A DNA stretch of 64,000 bases from Amycolatopsis taiwanensis DSM 45107 (GCF_000519205.1 NZ_KI912602.1:1-64000), one strand, 5' to 3'. Counted from the stretch's first letter, positions 48,125 through 55,692 are shown. Notes: generated from the sequence alone by a model not told the origin. Numbers and translations are program-made.

Positions 48125-48550
48125 TCAGGAGCCGAGCGTCAGCACAAAACCGCTGTTAACGGCCTGATCCTCTGGCTCCCAGATGATGCCCCTGTTGGCG
48201 TTGCCGACGTGCACGCCGTACAGGTGCTCGCCGCGAGGCACGCCGGGGATGGTGAAGGTGTAGTCGGGGACGTCCAGGCCGCCGTTCCCGGTGCGCCGAC
48301 CGTCGTTGGCCAGCCGCAACTGGCCGACCGCGAGCACCTTGTTGGCTTGGTTCAGCACCTCGACCTGTGCGCCCGGCACGATGTCCGTGTAGCCGCTGCA
48401 CACGAGCCGGCCGGGGCAGGAAAGCGCGCCCTGGACGGTGAACGTGTCGGGTTCGCTGGGCTTGAGGGCGATTATCACGGCGGTTGCGGCGCCGGCGAGA
48501 ACGACGACAGCGGCCGCGACGATGACGATGAGTCTGCGAGAGACGGTCAC
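48125..48550 (-). CDS. Membrane-anchored extracytoplasmic protein
   Basis: I start at GTG 48550; the open frame continues upstream but runs through the terminator hairpin at 48614-48651. The 141-aa protein has an N-terminal TM (RRLIVIVAAAVVVLAGAATA) and an extracytoplasmic beta domain (QGALSCPGRLVCSGYTDIVP, then GVPRGEHLYGVHVGNANRGI). It has two Cys that may pair. Exported anchored proteins from prophages often block superinfection or entry; that is unproven here. Confidence 0.62.
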   Translation of the reverse strand: MTVSRRLIVIVAAAVVVLAGAATAVIIALKPSEPDTFTVQGALSCPGRLVCSGYTDIVPGAQVEVLNQANKVLAVGQLRLANDGRRTGNGGLDVPDYTFTIPGVPRGEHLYGVHVGNANRGIIWEPEDQAVNSGFVLTLGS

Positions 48551-48613
48551 AGATTGTGGGTCGGAGTCCCGCTGCCGGATGTTACGCAATGGTCCAGACA
48601 GCTCGTCGACATG

Positions 48614-48651
48614 AAGCGGCCCCGCCCGGTTCGCCGGGACGGGGGCCGCTT
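48614..48651 (-). terminator. Terminator of the RHH-like gene
   Basis: AAGCGGCCCC (48614-48623) and GGGGCCGCTT (48642-48651) form a perfect 10-bp stem just after the minus-strand stop at 48658. Inside it is a second CCCGG/CCGGG stem. This makes the start of the next minus-strand gene (48550) more likely than an upstream one. Confidence 0.72.
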
Positions 48652-48657
48652 TGTCGG

Positions 48658-48984
48658 TCAGGGCATGAACACTCGGCATCTCATGCAGTGTCGGGTGTTG
48701 ATGGTGCCGCGCTGGTGTGGGCGCCCGTCGGGGCAGGCGTGGGTGGTGCCGGGGTGGCGGTCGACGAGCCGCGCGTCGAGTCCGTCCGCGATCAGTTCGG
48801 TAAGCACCTGCTCGATGCTGTGGCCGGTGGCGCGGGCGTGGTGCTCGGCGTAGAGGGCGACTGGTTCGGGGACGTGGATGGTGATCCGCCGTAGACCAGG
48901 CTGTACACGCTTGGTGTGAACCTGGGGTACGGCGACGGGTGCGCGGTTGCCCGGCACGCTCAACACGAGATCGGTTCCGGTCAC
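48658..48984 (-). CDS. Ribbon-helix-helix-like regulator with Cys-rich tail
   Basis: 108 aa: the centre RRITIHVPEPVALYAEHHAR, ATGHSIEQVLTELIADGLDA fits a MetJ/CopG ribbon-helix-helix (beta-strand RITIHV plus two helices). The C-terminus (HACPDGRPHQRGTINTRHCM, RCRVF) adds a Cys/His zinc-like motif. It is transcribed divergently from the GntR gene across a repeat-rich control region and may regulate it. Confidence 0.62.
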   Translation of the reverse strand: MTGTDLVLSVPGNRAPVAVPQVHTKRVQPGLRRITIHVPEPVALYAEHHARATGHSIEQVLTELIADGLDARLVDRHPGTTHACPDGRPHQRGTINTRHCMRCRVFMP

Positions 48985-49093
48985 GGTCGCCCCTTCCGCC
49001 GCTGCTTGTATCTCCTTGTATCGCTACGTGTCGCTACGTGTCTAGACGTAGCGCGATATCGTGCTACGACGGTGCGCAAATAGCGTCCGATCG
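48985..49093. promoter_or_regulatory. Divergent control region with 10-bp repeats and a palindrome
   Basis: TTGTATC occurs at 49006 and 49016, then TCGCTACGTG at 49021 and 49031; both pairs are spaced 10 bp. CGCTACG (49032-49038) and CGTAGCG (49047-49053) form an inverted repeat around TGTCTAGA. Such a palindrome fits a GntR dimer site. It lies between the RHH-like gene (minus) and the GntR gene (plus). Confidence 0.58.
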
Positions 49094-49342
49094 GTGGACC
49101 CCGATGCCGAGATCGACCCGGATGGTCCGGTGACGCCGTACCGGCAGCTGGCCGAGATCCTGCGTGCCCGCATCGACCGCGGGGACTGGAAGCCGGACCG
49201 GCCGATCGCCTCGGAGACGCAGCTCGTACAGGAGTACGGCCTGGCCCGTACGACGGTGCGGCGCGCGATAAAAGTGCTGGTCGACGACGGCGTGGTGTAC
49301 GTGGTGCCAGCTCGCGGCACCTACGTGGCGGCAAAGAAATAG
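49094..49342 (+). CDS. GntR-family repressor, short (HTH only)
   Basis: From GTG 49094, 82 aa: TPYRQLAEILRARIDRGDWK, then PIASETQLVQEYGLARTTVR, RAIKVLVDDGVVYVVPARGT form a canonical GntR winged helix with no effector domain. Stand-alone HTH GntR proteins are frequent in AICEs; pSAM2 uses a GntR-type protein (KorSA) to repress replication and transfer. A longer frame from 49061 is possible. Convergent with the TPR gene, sharing a terminator. Confidence 0.82.
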   Translation: MDPDAEIDPDGPVTPYRQLAEILRARIDRGDWKPDRPIASETQLVQEYGLARTTVRRAIKVLVDDGVVYVVPARGTYVAAKK

Positions 49343-49364
49343 CCCCCGACCAGGGCCGGGGGCT
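49341..49364. terminator. Bidirectional terminator between GntR and TPR genes
   Basis: AGCCCCCG (49341-49348) pairs with CGGGGGCT (49357-49364), 8-nt loop, then TTG. It overlaps the GntR stop codon and serves both convergent genes. Confidence 0.7.
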
Positions 49365-49379
49365 TTGTGGCTGGGCTGT

Positions 49380-50162
49380 CTACCCGCAGAGGGCTTGCGC
49401 GTGCTCCAGATCGCGCCGATAGTCCGTGATCCAGTCGGTGTCGCGCTGGCTCTCGGGCAGCGCGGCGAGCCCAGCCTCAAGATAGGTGACGGCCTGCTCG
49501 GCGCGGGCCGGCAGGCGGGACAGCGCCCGGCCGCGCTCCAGGTCCCAGAACTCGGGCGACCGGTAGTAGTGCCACGGCGGCGCGGCCTCGAGTTCGAGCA
49601 GTGCCTGCTCGGCAAGTTCGTGGCTCTCGTCCACCAGCCGATCCACCATGTACGCGCTGCCCGCGACCGCGTGGCCGCGGGCTTCCTGCAGGCAGTCATA
49701 GGCGCGCTCACCTGCATAGATGTCGCGGTATCGCTGTGCCCGGCGGGACAGGCTGATCACGCGACCGGTGTGGCCGAGGACCCACGCGAGGTGTCCGCGC
49801 CAAGACCACACGGTGGCGGCAAGGTCGTCGTCCTCAGCATCATCGGCCCACTCCAGCGACCAGGCGAAGCACTTGGCGGCCTCGTTGAAGTGCCCGGCGG
49901 CGATGTGCAGCCAGCCGGTGTACTGGGCCCATTGGCCGGCGAGGTCGATGGCGTCGCGCTGGATGTCGCCGCGGGCTTCGTCGGCGATGGTTTCGGCGAG
50001 GGCGAGGTACCGCTGGGTGGCCCCGTAGACGGGATCGACTCCGATCTCGTCTTCGAGGCTGCGCGTGGCGGCGAGCACCGCGGCGAAGTTCGCGAGTCCG
50101 GCGCGGTCGACGCCGCGGGGGTTGTGGGCGGTGTGGTTGAGGCGGTCGTGGTCGATGTCCAT
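49380..50162 (-). CDS. TPR-like regulator C-terminal-type protein without HTH
   Basis: The 260-aa protein (start ATG 50162 after GGGGA; ATG 50174 also possible) is all-helical with TPR-type repeats: AGQWAQYTGWLHIAAGHFNE, AAKCFAWSLEWADDAEDDDL, AATVWSWRGHLAWVLGHTGR and LVDESHELAEQALLELEAAP. It resembles the C-terminal half of actinobacterial XRE/TPR regulators but has no DNA-binding domain. It may be a ligand- or peptide-sensing partner in the control of transfer or lysogeny; only the fold is supported. Confidence 0.68.
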   Translation of the reverse strand: MDIDHDRLNHTAHNPRGVDRAGLANFAAVLAATRSLEDEIGVDPVYGATQRYLALAETIADEARGDIQRDAIDLAGQWAQYTGWLHIAAGHFNEAAKCFAWSLEWADDAEDDDLAATVWSWRGHLAWVLGHTGRVISLSRRAQRYRDIYAGERAYDCLQEARGHAVAGSAYMVDRLVDESHELAEQALLELEAAPPWHYYRSPEFWDLERGRALSRLPARAEQAVTYLEAGLAALPESQRDTDWITDYRRDLEHAQALCG

Positions 50163-50230
50163 GTGCGTCCCCATTCGCGTGTGGTGCAGACCAGGCTAGT
50201 GAGATCGTGCGGTGGGTGAGAAGACCGAAA

Positions 50231-50254
50231 ACGGCCCACCAGCCAGCGGGCCGT
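50231..50254 (-). terminator. Terminator after the small helical gene
   Basis: ACGGCCC (50231-50237) pairs with GGGCCGT (50248-50254); in the minus-strand direction it is followed by TTTTCGG. It ends the NUDIX operon 17 bases past the stop at 50271 and isolates the TPR gene. Confidence 0.75.
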
Positions 50255-50270
50255 GTTCGGCGGCACGTGG

Positions 50271-50456
50271 TTACCTGAGCAGGTTGCGCCACACTCCCGC
50301 GCGGTTTTCTGCCTTGGCTGCCGCGTTGCGGTAGACGCTGGCCTGCTTGTGGTCTCCAATGCTCTCCAACATTTCCGCCTTGTCGCGGAGGGCGGTGGCG
50401 GTGGATTCCTCGTCTGCCGCGTTGTAGCGCACAGCCTCGTCAAACTTCTTCATCAT
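50271..50456 (-). CDS. Small helical protein, 61 aa
   Basis: ATG 50456 (or 50453) follows GAGAGGAGTCA. The sequence KKFDEAVRYNAADEESTATA, LRDKAEMLESIGDHKQASVY, RNAAAKAENRAG is a helical hairpin. It is the last gene of the minus-strand run with NUDIX, separated from it by 19 bases. No family recognised. Confidence 0.6.
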   Translation of the reverse strand: MMKKFDEAVRYNAADEESTATALRDKAEMLESIGDHKQASVYRNAAAKAENRAGVWRNLLR

Positions 50457-50475
50457 TGACTCCTCTCGTGGTGTG

Positions 50476-50916
50476 TTAGTCGTGCCGGAGAACGTCCTGG
50501 AGCACGTGGCCCAGGATCTTCTTGTGGTCGAATGCCAGCTTTGGCACGTTGACGACCGGCCACCAGCGGGCGTCCCGGGCGTCATCCCCGTGGCTCGGCT
50601 CGGGCATGTCGTCCAGGAGGGCGCTGTACGCGACGGAGATGACTCGGCCACGCGGGTCACGTCCGGGGTCGTCGTAGATGCCGACCTGCCGCAGAAGGTG
50701 CGGGCTGTCCAGTCCAGTTTCCTCGCGGAATTCGCGCCGCGCGGCCTGCTCGAAGGTTTCGTCTTCGTCGAGATAGCCGCCGGGAAACGCCCACCAGCCG
50801 GGGAAGGCGTCGCTTTCCTCGTCACGCTGGATGAGCAGGACGTGCAGAACGCTCGCCTTCCTGGCCAGCAGCACGAGATCGGCGGTGAGGTGCGCGCCGG
50901 TGATGTCGGTGGTCAT
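50476..50916 (-). CDS. NUDIX hydrolase
   Basis: The 146-aa protein has a complete Nudix box: GGYLDEDETFEQAARREFRE, then ETGL, matching GX5EX7REUXEEXGU, preceded by AFPG. Substrates of this branch are unknown. pSAM2's Pif protein, which blocks transfer into a cell that already carries the element, is also a Nudix protein, so its presence beside an FtsK-type gene supports an AICE module. RBS AGAGGACAGGACC. Confidence 0.88.
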   Translation of the reverse strand: MTTDITGAHLTADLVLLARKASVLHVLLIQRDEESDAFPGWWAFPGGYLDEDETFEQAARREFREETGLDSPHLLRQVGIYDDPGRDPRGRVISVAYSALLDDMPEPSHGDDARDARWWPVVNVPKLAFDHKKILGHVLQDVLRHD

Positions 50917-50928
50917 GGTCCTGTCCTC

Positions 50929-51111
50929 TCAATAGATCTTGCCGCCGCAGGTGGCGCAGCAGACGCTCTTGAAGATGAGGCCCTGGTGCCAGAACGGGTC
51001 GGCGCTCGGGCACGTCTGCCGGTGCTTCGCGACGAGCCGGGTGATGGAGGTGGGAGCCCGCCAGCTGTAGGTCACGACTTGTCCCGGCTTTTGCCCGTGG
51101 ACGCACTTCAC
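50929..51111 (-). CDS. Small zinc-ribbon protein, 60 aa
   Basis: GTG 51111 overlaps the preceding stop. The protein KCVHGQKPGQVVTYSWRAPT, then RQTCPSADPFWHQGLIFKSV, CCATCGGKIY has four-plus Cys for zinc. Part of a chain of small Cys proteins in this module; role unknown. Confidence 0.58.
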   Translation of the reverse strand: MKCVHGQKPGQVVTYSWRAPTSITRLVAKHRQTCPSADPFWHQGLIFKSVCCATCGGKIY

Positions 51112-51284
51112 CGCTGGCCACCCGTCTTCCGCGCCGTGTACTTCGCCAGACACGCCGGGCATGTGGGGACGCTCGACCACCACCGGTTGCTGGTCTGTTT
51201 CGTCGGCACGGTCTGCCCGCAGTCCGACGTGAAGGTGCCGTTCCACCACGAGGTCTTGCCCGTGTGCGTCAGCTGCTTGGACAT
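51108..51284 (-). CDS. Small zinc-ribbon protein, 58 aa
   Basis: SKQLTHTGKTSWWNGTFTSD, CGQTVP, then PTCPACLAKYTARKTG. Two Cys pairs give a zinc ribbon. The longer frame upstream overlaps the 51298 gene and is not used. GTGA overlap with the next gene. Confidence 0.58.
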   Translation of the reverse strand: MSKQLTHTGKTSWWNGTFTSDCGQTVPTKQTSNRWWSSVPTCPACLAKYTARKTGGQR

Positions 51285-51297
51285 CAGTAGCCCCGGT

Positions 51298-51483
51298 TCA
51301 GCGGCGGCGCGGCGGCGCGTCGATTTCGTCGATGGTGGCTTCGCACCGGCACTGCCAGCGGACGGTGGTCGCGTTGATCTGCGTGCCGCTGTCCTTGGTG
51401 TGCTTGTGTCCCGGCTGATTGGCAAAGGTGTTGACCACCCCGCGCGGGAGCCTCGGCTTGGTCCATCCGCTTTTAGCCATCAT
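51298..51483 (-). CDS. Small hypothetical protein, 61 aa
   Basis: ATGATG at 51483/51480 follows AGGAGAAC. The basic protein (AKSGWTKPRLPRGVVNTFAN, then NATTVRWQCRCEATIDEI) has one CxC. It is the first gene of the minus-strand NUDIX run, immediately downstream of the GAGTTAG repeat region. Confidence 0.58.
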   Translation of the reverse strand: MMAKSGWTKPRLPRGVVNTFANQPGHKHTKDSGTQINATTVRWQCRCEATIDEIDAPPRRR

Positions 51484-51499
51484 GTTCTCCTATCTTGAT

Positions 51500-51615
51500 C
51501 ACTATCTGTGAGTTACTTTTTCGAGTTAGGTCCTTGCGGGCGAGTTAGGTTTTTCACTCGCCGCCTGGCGCCCCCGTAACCGATCCGCTGACCTGCGCAA
51601 AGTTAGCGAGTTAGC
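51500..51615. repeat. GAGTTA(G) repeat region downstream of the FtsK-type gene
   Basis: GAGTTA occurs at 51510, 51523, 51542 and 51608, with AAGTTAG at 51600; three copies extend to CGAGTTAG. One copy also lies in a GGCGAGT/ACTCGCC hairpin (51539-51562). The stretch is AT-rich for this genome. Short direct repeats just past a TraB-type gene are reminiscent of clt/TRS transfer sites, or it could be an operator for the NUDIX operon. Confidence 0.6.
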
Positions 51616-51662
51616 CGAGTGATGCTCGACCCGAGCGCCCCGCCGATCTCGGCCAGGACCGG

Positions 51663-53843
51663 CTATTCCTCGTCGAGGTCGAGCGTCGCTAACTCCGCCA
51701 AACGTTCACGCACAGTGACAGGATCGATGGGCCAGCGATTACCAGTCGACGGCACCTTCACGCCGTACGCCCGATCCAGCCGCGCCACCAACTGCTTCCC
51801 GGTCAACGCCCGGTACTGGCGCGGCCACCGGGTCTTGAGCGCGCCGGCCACCTCGGCCGCCGGGATCGGATCGCCCTTGCCCAGCACCTCGGCCACGTCC
51901 TCGAGCAGGTCCCGCTTCTCGCCCTCCGCCCGCGGCGCGCTGGTGATGTTGCGCTGCTGGCGCAGCTCCATCGCCCGGTCGGTGACGCGATGTGCGTCCT
52001 CTTGCGGCACGTAGAAGGTCCTGAGCAGGCCCGGCTTGGCCATGAAACCCCTGGTCATGGCGGTGCCAACATCACCCGGGCCCTCGTCGGTCTTGGGCAC
52101 CAGGCCCACTGCCGAGATGCCGGCCTTGTACGAACCGGTGCCCAGCACGGCGTCGTTACCCATTTGGTCGCCGATGGCGTAGCACGCCTTGTTGCTCGCG
52201 ACCGTGATGATCTTGCGCGGTAGCGCGTCCTTCGACGGCTCCGGCGTCAGGAACATCAAGGTGATGGCGTACTTCCGGGCCGTGCTGATCAGCTTCGACG
52301 CGGCCTCGAGCGCGGTGGTGCTGTGCTTGCCCATGAACAGGTTCTGGCACTCGTCCACGACGACGATGCGGGGGCGCAGGCGCTCGTCCTTCTCGGCAAG
52401 TTCCCTGGTCACCGCCCTCTTGTCGTGTTCGCGCAGCGCCTGGCCGCGAACCGAGAGATCGTCGTACAGCTCGGCGAGGATGCCCATGCACACGTCGACC
52501 GTGTCGTCGCCGGGGCCGGCGGTCAGGGACCGCAACCGCGGCTCCATCGGCTCCCAGTCGGCGTTCTCTGCCATCACCACGACGTCGATATCGACCAGCG
52601 GGTCCAGCATCGCGCCCAGCACCAGCGTGATGGCCATCGTCGACTTGCCCGAACCCATCACGCCGCCCATGACGTAGTTCGCCTCGAACAGCCTGCCGCG
52701 CACCACGTCGCCCTTGATCGTGACGCCAACCGGCACACCCTCGAAGTAGTCGACGGTGACGTTGTCCAGGTCTTCCAGCAGCGGCCACGGGTCCACCGGA
52801 CCAGACAGTGCACCAGGCTTCGCGACCCACAGGTCCAAAACCGCAGGTTGTGGCTCTGTCGGCCACACCTCGATCGGATAGCGCACCAGGTTGTGCGCCA
52901 GCGTCGTCTTACGCTTCACGATCTCTTCGACCGGGCAGGCCGGCGGCAGGGCGAGTTGGGTGCGCCAGCCCTTACCGTCAATGACCGGTGGCATCAGGAA
53001 CTTGATCCGCCAGCCCTCCTTCAACGCCTGGTTGAAGCCCCGGATGTTGAGGTTCTTGAGCGCGTTGAGGATCGTGCCCTCGTCCGGCAGTTGGTCCATT
53101 ACGTCGCCCTCACCTGCCTGCCGCGGCGCGGTCCACGATGGCGGCTCGGTGTGCTTGCGGCCCTGTTCGTGCAGGTAGATGAGGATGGCCGCAGTCGTCC
53201 CGGTGGCGAGGAAGATGCCGTAGGCGGTGAGGAACCATGCGGTCCAGCGGATCGCGTTGAGGACGCCGACGATCGGCCCGATCACTTCACGGGCGTTGCC
53301 GTCGGCGACCGCGAGGATCATCCCGATTCCGAGCAGTAGGCCGGTCACGGCTGCCAGGCCGATCGCGACGGCTTTGACCAGCTCTTTCGGCGACCGTACC
53401 CAGTCCATGACCCGGTCGTGGCGCCGCTGCTTCTCCGCCACGTCGGCTTCCTGCCAGTAGCGGAGGGCTTCCTGGTCGCCGGCGGCCTCGGCGGCACGCA
53501 TCTGCCGCTCGTAGCGGTTCGCACCGTGCGCATCCCGCCACCGCTTGACGACCACGCCGACACCGGCCGCCGTATAGCAGGTGTGCCGAACCAGGGCGCG
53601 ACCAGCGGTTTTCGTCCGGTCATGGGTGGCCACGGTGCGCGCCGCCCGGTACAGCACGATCGGGGTCTGCCTGTACCCCTCGTAGCGGATGGCCTGCTTG
53701 CGACGCTGGATCTCGTCCCAGTCCTCGTCCGAGACGAGTTCGGCCTGGACCACCTCGGTGTCCAGCGGGGTGGGGCTGGAGTCTGGGCGCCGCACCGGCA
53801 GGTGCCGAACCTCGGCGAGCGAGGTCTCCTGCTGCTCGTCCAT
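51663..53843 (-). CDS. FtsK/SpoIIIE-type DNA translocase, TraB/TraSA-like
   Basis: From ATG 53843 the 726-aa protein has two TM segments in the first third (LVKAVAIGLAAVTGLLLGIG, TAWFLTAYGIFLATGTTAAI). A RecA-like motor follows with Walker A in GGVMGSGKSTMA and Walker B in PRIVVVDECQNLFM, and a C-terminal winged helix (VREVAEVLG-like; AAEVAGALKTRWPRQYRALT). In actinomycetes single FtsK-like TraB proteins move double-stranded plasmid or AICE DNA between mycelia, recognising clt repeats with the winged helix. The start overlaps the stop of the upstream gene (ATGA). Confidence 0.88.
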   Translation of the reverse strand: MDEQQETSLAEVRHLPVRRPDSSPTPLDTEVVQAELVSDEDWDEIQRRKQAIRYEGYRQTPIVLYRAARTVATHDRTKTAGRALVRHTCYTAAGVGVVVKRWRDAHGANRYERQMRAAEAAGDQEALRYWQEADVAEKQRRHDRVMDWVRSPKELVKAVAIGLAAVTGLLLGIGMILAVADGNAREVIGPIVGVLNAIRWTAWFLTAYGIFLATGTTAAILIYLHEQGRKHTEPPSWTAPRQAGEGDVMDQLPDEGTILNALKNLNIRGFNQALKEGWRIKFLMPPVIDGKGWRTQLALPPACPVEEIVKRKTTLAHNLVRYPIEVWPTEPQPAVLDLWVAKPGALSGPVDPWPLLEDLDNVTVDYFEGVPVGVTIKGDVVRGRLFEANYVMGGVMGSGKSTMAITLVLGAMLDPLVDIDVVVMAENADWEPMEPRLRSLTAGPGDDTVDVCMGILAELYDDLSVRGQALREHDKRAVTRELAEKDERLRPRIVVVDECQNLFMGKHSTTALEAASKLISTARKYAITLMFLTPEPSKDALPRKIITVASNKACYAIGDQMGNDAVLGTGSYKAGISAVGLVPKTDEGPGDVGTAMTRGFMAKPGLLRTFYVPQEDAHRVTDRAMELRQQRNITSAPRAEGEKRDLLEDVAEVLGKGDPIPAAEVAGALKTRWPRQYRALTGKQLVARLDRAYGVKVPSTGNRWPIDPVTVRERLAELATLDLDEE

Positions 53844-54685
53844 CACTGCTCCTCTCCAGCGCTGGAGATCCGCTGGCGATCGGCCGTCACCAGCTTCGCC
53901 AGCGCGCTCGCCAGCCCGAGCACCACCACGGGCACGCAAGCCACGAGCATCGTGATCTGCCACGGCGCGCGGGTCATGCCGGCGGCCTCCATGAGGTGGT
54001 AGGCGACCTGTGCTCCAGCGCCGATCGCCAGGCTGGAGATCGCCGACCAGCGCGCGAACCGGACAGTTCGCTCCGAATACCGGTGCGCGCCGAGCCAGCA
54101 CTGCAACGCGTACGCCGCATACGCCTCGACGCTCAATGGCAGGACGACAGCAGTGTTGATCCGCAGGTCATCGACGATGCCGGGCAACGGAGTGATCACC
54201 CCGAACCCGCACAGTTGCCCGAGCCCGACCCACCCGGACCACACGGCGACCGCCGCACCGGAGCCGATGACGAGCAACGGCCAGGGCAGGAAGGCGAGCC
54301 GGGCCCACCGCGACCGCCGAGGTACCGCAGACACGCGCTGGAGACCGGCTGGCGGCGTTGGATCTCCAGCGGGGTTGTCCTGGAGATCAGCCGTCTCCAG
54401 CGGTTCGCCAGCGGGTTCAAGCTCGGCCGGTTCGTCGCGGTCGACCGCGGGCATCTCCTCGGTGTCCGGACCGCCGTTCGGCTCGGCTGGAGACTCGCTG
54501 GTGTCGCCTGGAGATTCGTCCTTCGCCAACTCCGCCAGCGCCTTCTTCACGTAGTGGTCGCTGAGGCCGGTCAGCTCGGTGATCGTCGGCCGGCCGGGCC
54601 GCGGGCGACCTTCCCTCTCGGCGTCCTCGATCACCTGGCGTACACGCTCGATGATGGCGTCGAGTTCGACCATCGGGGCGCTCAT
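53843..54685 (-). CDS. Polytopic membrane protein, DUF2637/Spd-like
   Basis: The 280-aa protein starts at ATG 54685 with a winged-helix-like segment (GRPTITELTGLSDHYVKKAL) and an acidic/Pro linker. About four TM helices follow: FLPWPLLVIGSGAAVAVWSG, TAVVLPLSVEAYAAYALQCW, SAISSLAIGAGAQVAYHLME and MLVACVPVVVLGLASALAKL. The GFGVITPLPGIVDDL...AVVLPLSVEAYAAYA stretch is DUF2637-like, typical of AICE spread proteins next to FtsK genes. The HTH-plus-membrane fusion suggests a membrane-tethered DNA-binding partner of TraB. Confidence 0.72.
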   Translation of the reverse strand: MSAPMVELDAIIERVRQVIEDAEREGRPRPGRPTITELTGLSDHYVKKALAELAKDESPGDTSESPAEPNGGPDTEEMPAVDRDEPAELEPAGEPLETADLQDNPAGDPTPPAGLQRVSAVPRRSRWARLAFLPWPLLVIGSGAAVAVWSGWVGLGQLCGFGVITPLPGIVDDLRINTAVVLPLSVEAYAAYALQCWLGAHRYSERTVRFARWSAISSLAIGAGAQVAYHLMEAAGMTRAPWQITMLVACVPVVVLGLASALAKLVTADRQRISSAGEEQ

Positions 54686-54957
54686 CAGCTCTGCTCCTCG
54701 TTGTCTCCGCGGCGGGCGCGGTGTTCGTGCACGGCCCACAGCAGCGCGGCCACCCCCGAGCCGATCGCCCACCACGGCGACACGGTCGCGGCGAGCACGG
54801 CGGGCCCGGCGACGCCGGCCAGTTCGGCGCGGTGGTAGCGGACCCACCTGGCGGCGAGGTCGATGCGCGTGGGTGTGGGGCGGGTGGTGATCTGGCCGCC
54901 GCCGTGCTCCTGCACCTGTGCGGGGTCCGGTGTGGGGCGGGGCTCAGGGGTGGACAC
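54685..54957 (-). CDS. Small Spd-like membrane protein
   Basis: The 90-aa protein has a polar N-terminus and one or two TM helices (ELAGVAGPAVLAATVSPWWA, IGSGVAALLWAVHEHRARRG). Its stop overlaps the next start at 54685. Size and position match spread (spd) genes in AICEs. RBS GGAGGGGACAAGT. Confidence 0.62.
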   Translation of the reverse strand: MSTPEPRPTPDPAQVQEHGGGQITTRPTPTRIDLAARWVRYHRAELAGVAGPAVLAATVSPWWAIGSGVAALLWAVHEHRARRGDNEEQS

Positions 54958-55165
54958 TTGTCCCCTCCTTCCGGGGCGGTGGTGTCGGGATTGGCATGAG
55001 GAGCCAGGTGGCGGCGGTGTCGACGCCGCGGGCGACGGCCTCCAGGCCGCGGACCGTCGCGGTGAGCGGGTCGCGGATGAGGCGGATCGCCACGATCACG
55101 AGCAACGCCGCGAGCATCACCACCAGCTGGGGCAGGCTGCGGGCCTGGAGGTCGTCGCGGGACAT
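54944..55165 (-). CDS. Single-TM small protein, 73 aa
   Basis: SRDDLQARSLPQLVVMLAAL, LVIVAIRLIRDPLTATVRGL gives one TM helix followed by an amphipathic helix. It overlaps the next gene by 14 bases and the upstream gene by 1. Another Spd-like candidate. Confidence 0.58.
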   Translation of the reverse strand: MSRDDLQARSLPQLVVMLAALLVIVAIRLIRDPLTATVRGLEAVARGVDTAATWLLMPIPTPPPRKEGTSVHP

Positions 55166-55440
55166 CAGGCTTCTCCGTCCTCGGCGGGCTGCGGGGTCTC
55201 GGCGAGGACCATGGCGAGGCTGGCGTATGCGACGCAGTCGCGGCGGTGAGCGCAGTAGCCGAGCCGCTTGTCGGTCGGCTTGAGCGGGCGACGGCAGCGC
55301 GGGTTGATGCACCGGCCCGGCTTGGGTTGGACGCTCGCGATGACCTTGGTCCCGAACGGGTTGCGCGACGGCGCGGCGGTCGCCTTCTGCTTCTTGGCCT
55401 TGTCGGTCGACTTGGCGGGTGTCTTGGAGAAGAAGCCCAT
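55165..55440 (-). CDS. Small basic zinc protein, 91 aa
   Basis: From ATG 55440: GFFSKTPAKSTDKAKKQKAT (Lys-rich), then CINPRCRRPLKPTDKRLGYC, AHRRDCVAYAS, a CX4C...CX5-6C zinc pattern. The basic N-terminus may bind DNA. ATGA overlap upstream. Confidence 0.6.
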   Translation of the reverse strand: MGFFSKTPAKSTDKAKKQKATAAPSRNPFGTKVIASVQPKPGRCINPRCRRPLKPTDKRLGYCAHRRDCVAYASLAMVLAETPQPAEDGEA

Positions 55441-55613
55441 CACGCCACCGCCTTTCGTGCTGCGCGGCGCCATGTGGCGACCTGGGCGGGTGTGGCGTCG
55501 ATTCCGGGCCGGGTGTAGATGAGCCGGCCGAGCGCAACCAGTCCGGGCAACAGTTCGGTTTCGGACGGACTGGCGGGCGATGTTGTCGGCGGGGCAACAG
55601 TACGGTTTTGCAT
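55440..55613 (-). CDS. Small hypothetical protein, 57 aa
   Basis: ATG 55613 starts QNRTVAPPTTSPASPSETEL, LPGLVALGRLIYTRPGIDAT, PAQVATWRRAARKAVA. The stop overlaps the next ATG by 4 bases, and codon use matches neighbours. Real by overlap and composition; function unknown. Confidence 0.55.
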   Translation of the reverse strand: MQNRTVAPPTTSPASPSETELLPGLVALGRLIYTRPGIDATPAQVATWRRAARKAVA

Positions 55614-55692
55614 GGGTCGACTCCTTGCTAGTCGATCAAGGCCCTCGGTTGGTGTTCGCGCACCGCCGGGGGCCGCCTTCTTTACTTGGTGG

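Noticed and set aside
48551-48679. N-terminal extension of the anchored extracytoplasmic protein to an ATG at 48679
   Set aside because: It would translate through the terminator hairpin (48614-48651) of the upstream gene and puts 43 residues before the TM.
53844-54101. 86-residue N-terminal extension of the FtsK-type protein
   Set aside because: Low-complexity Arg/Gly/Ala text overlapping the upstream membrane gene; ATG 53843 with an ATGA overlap fits better.
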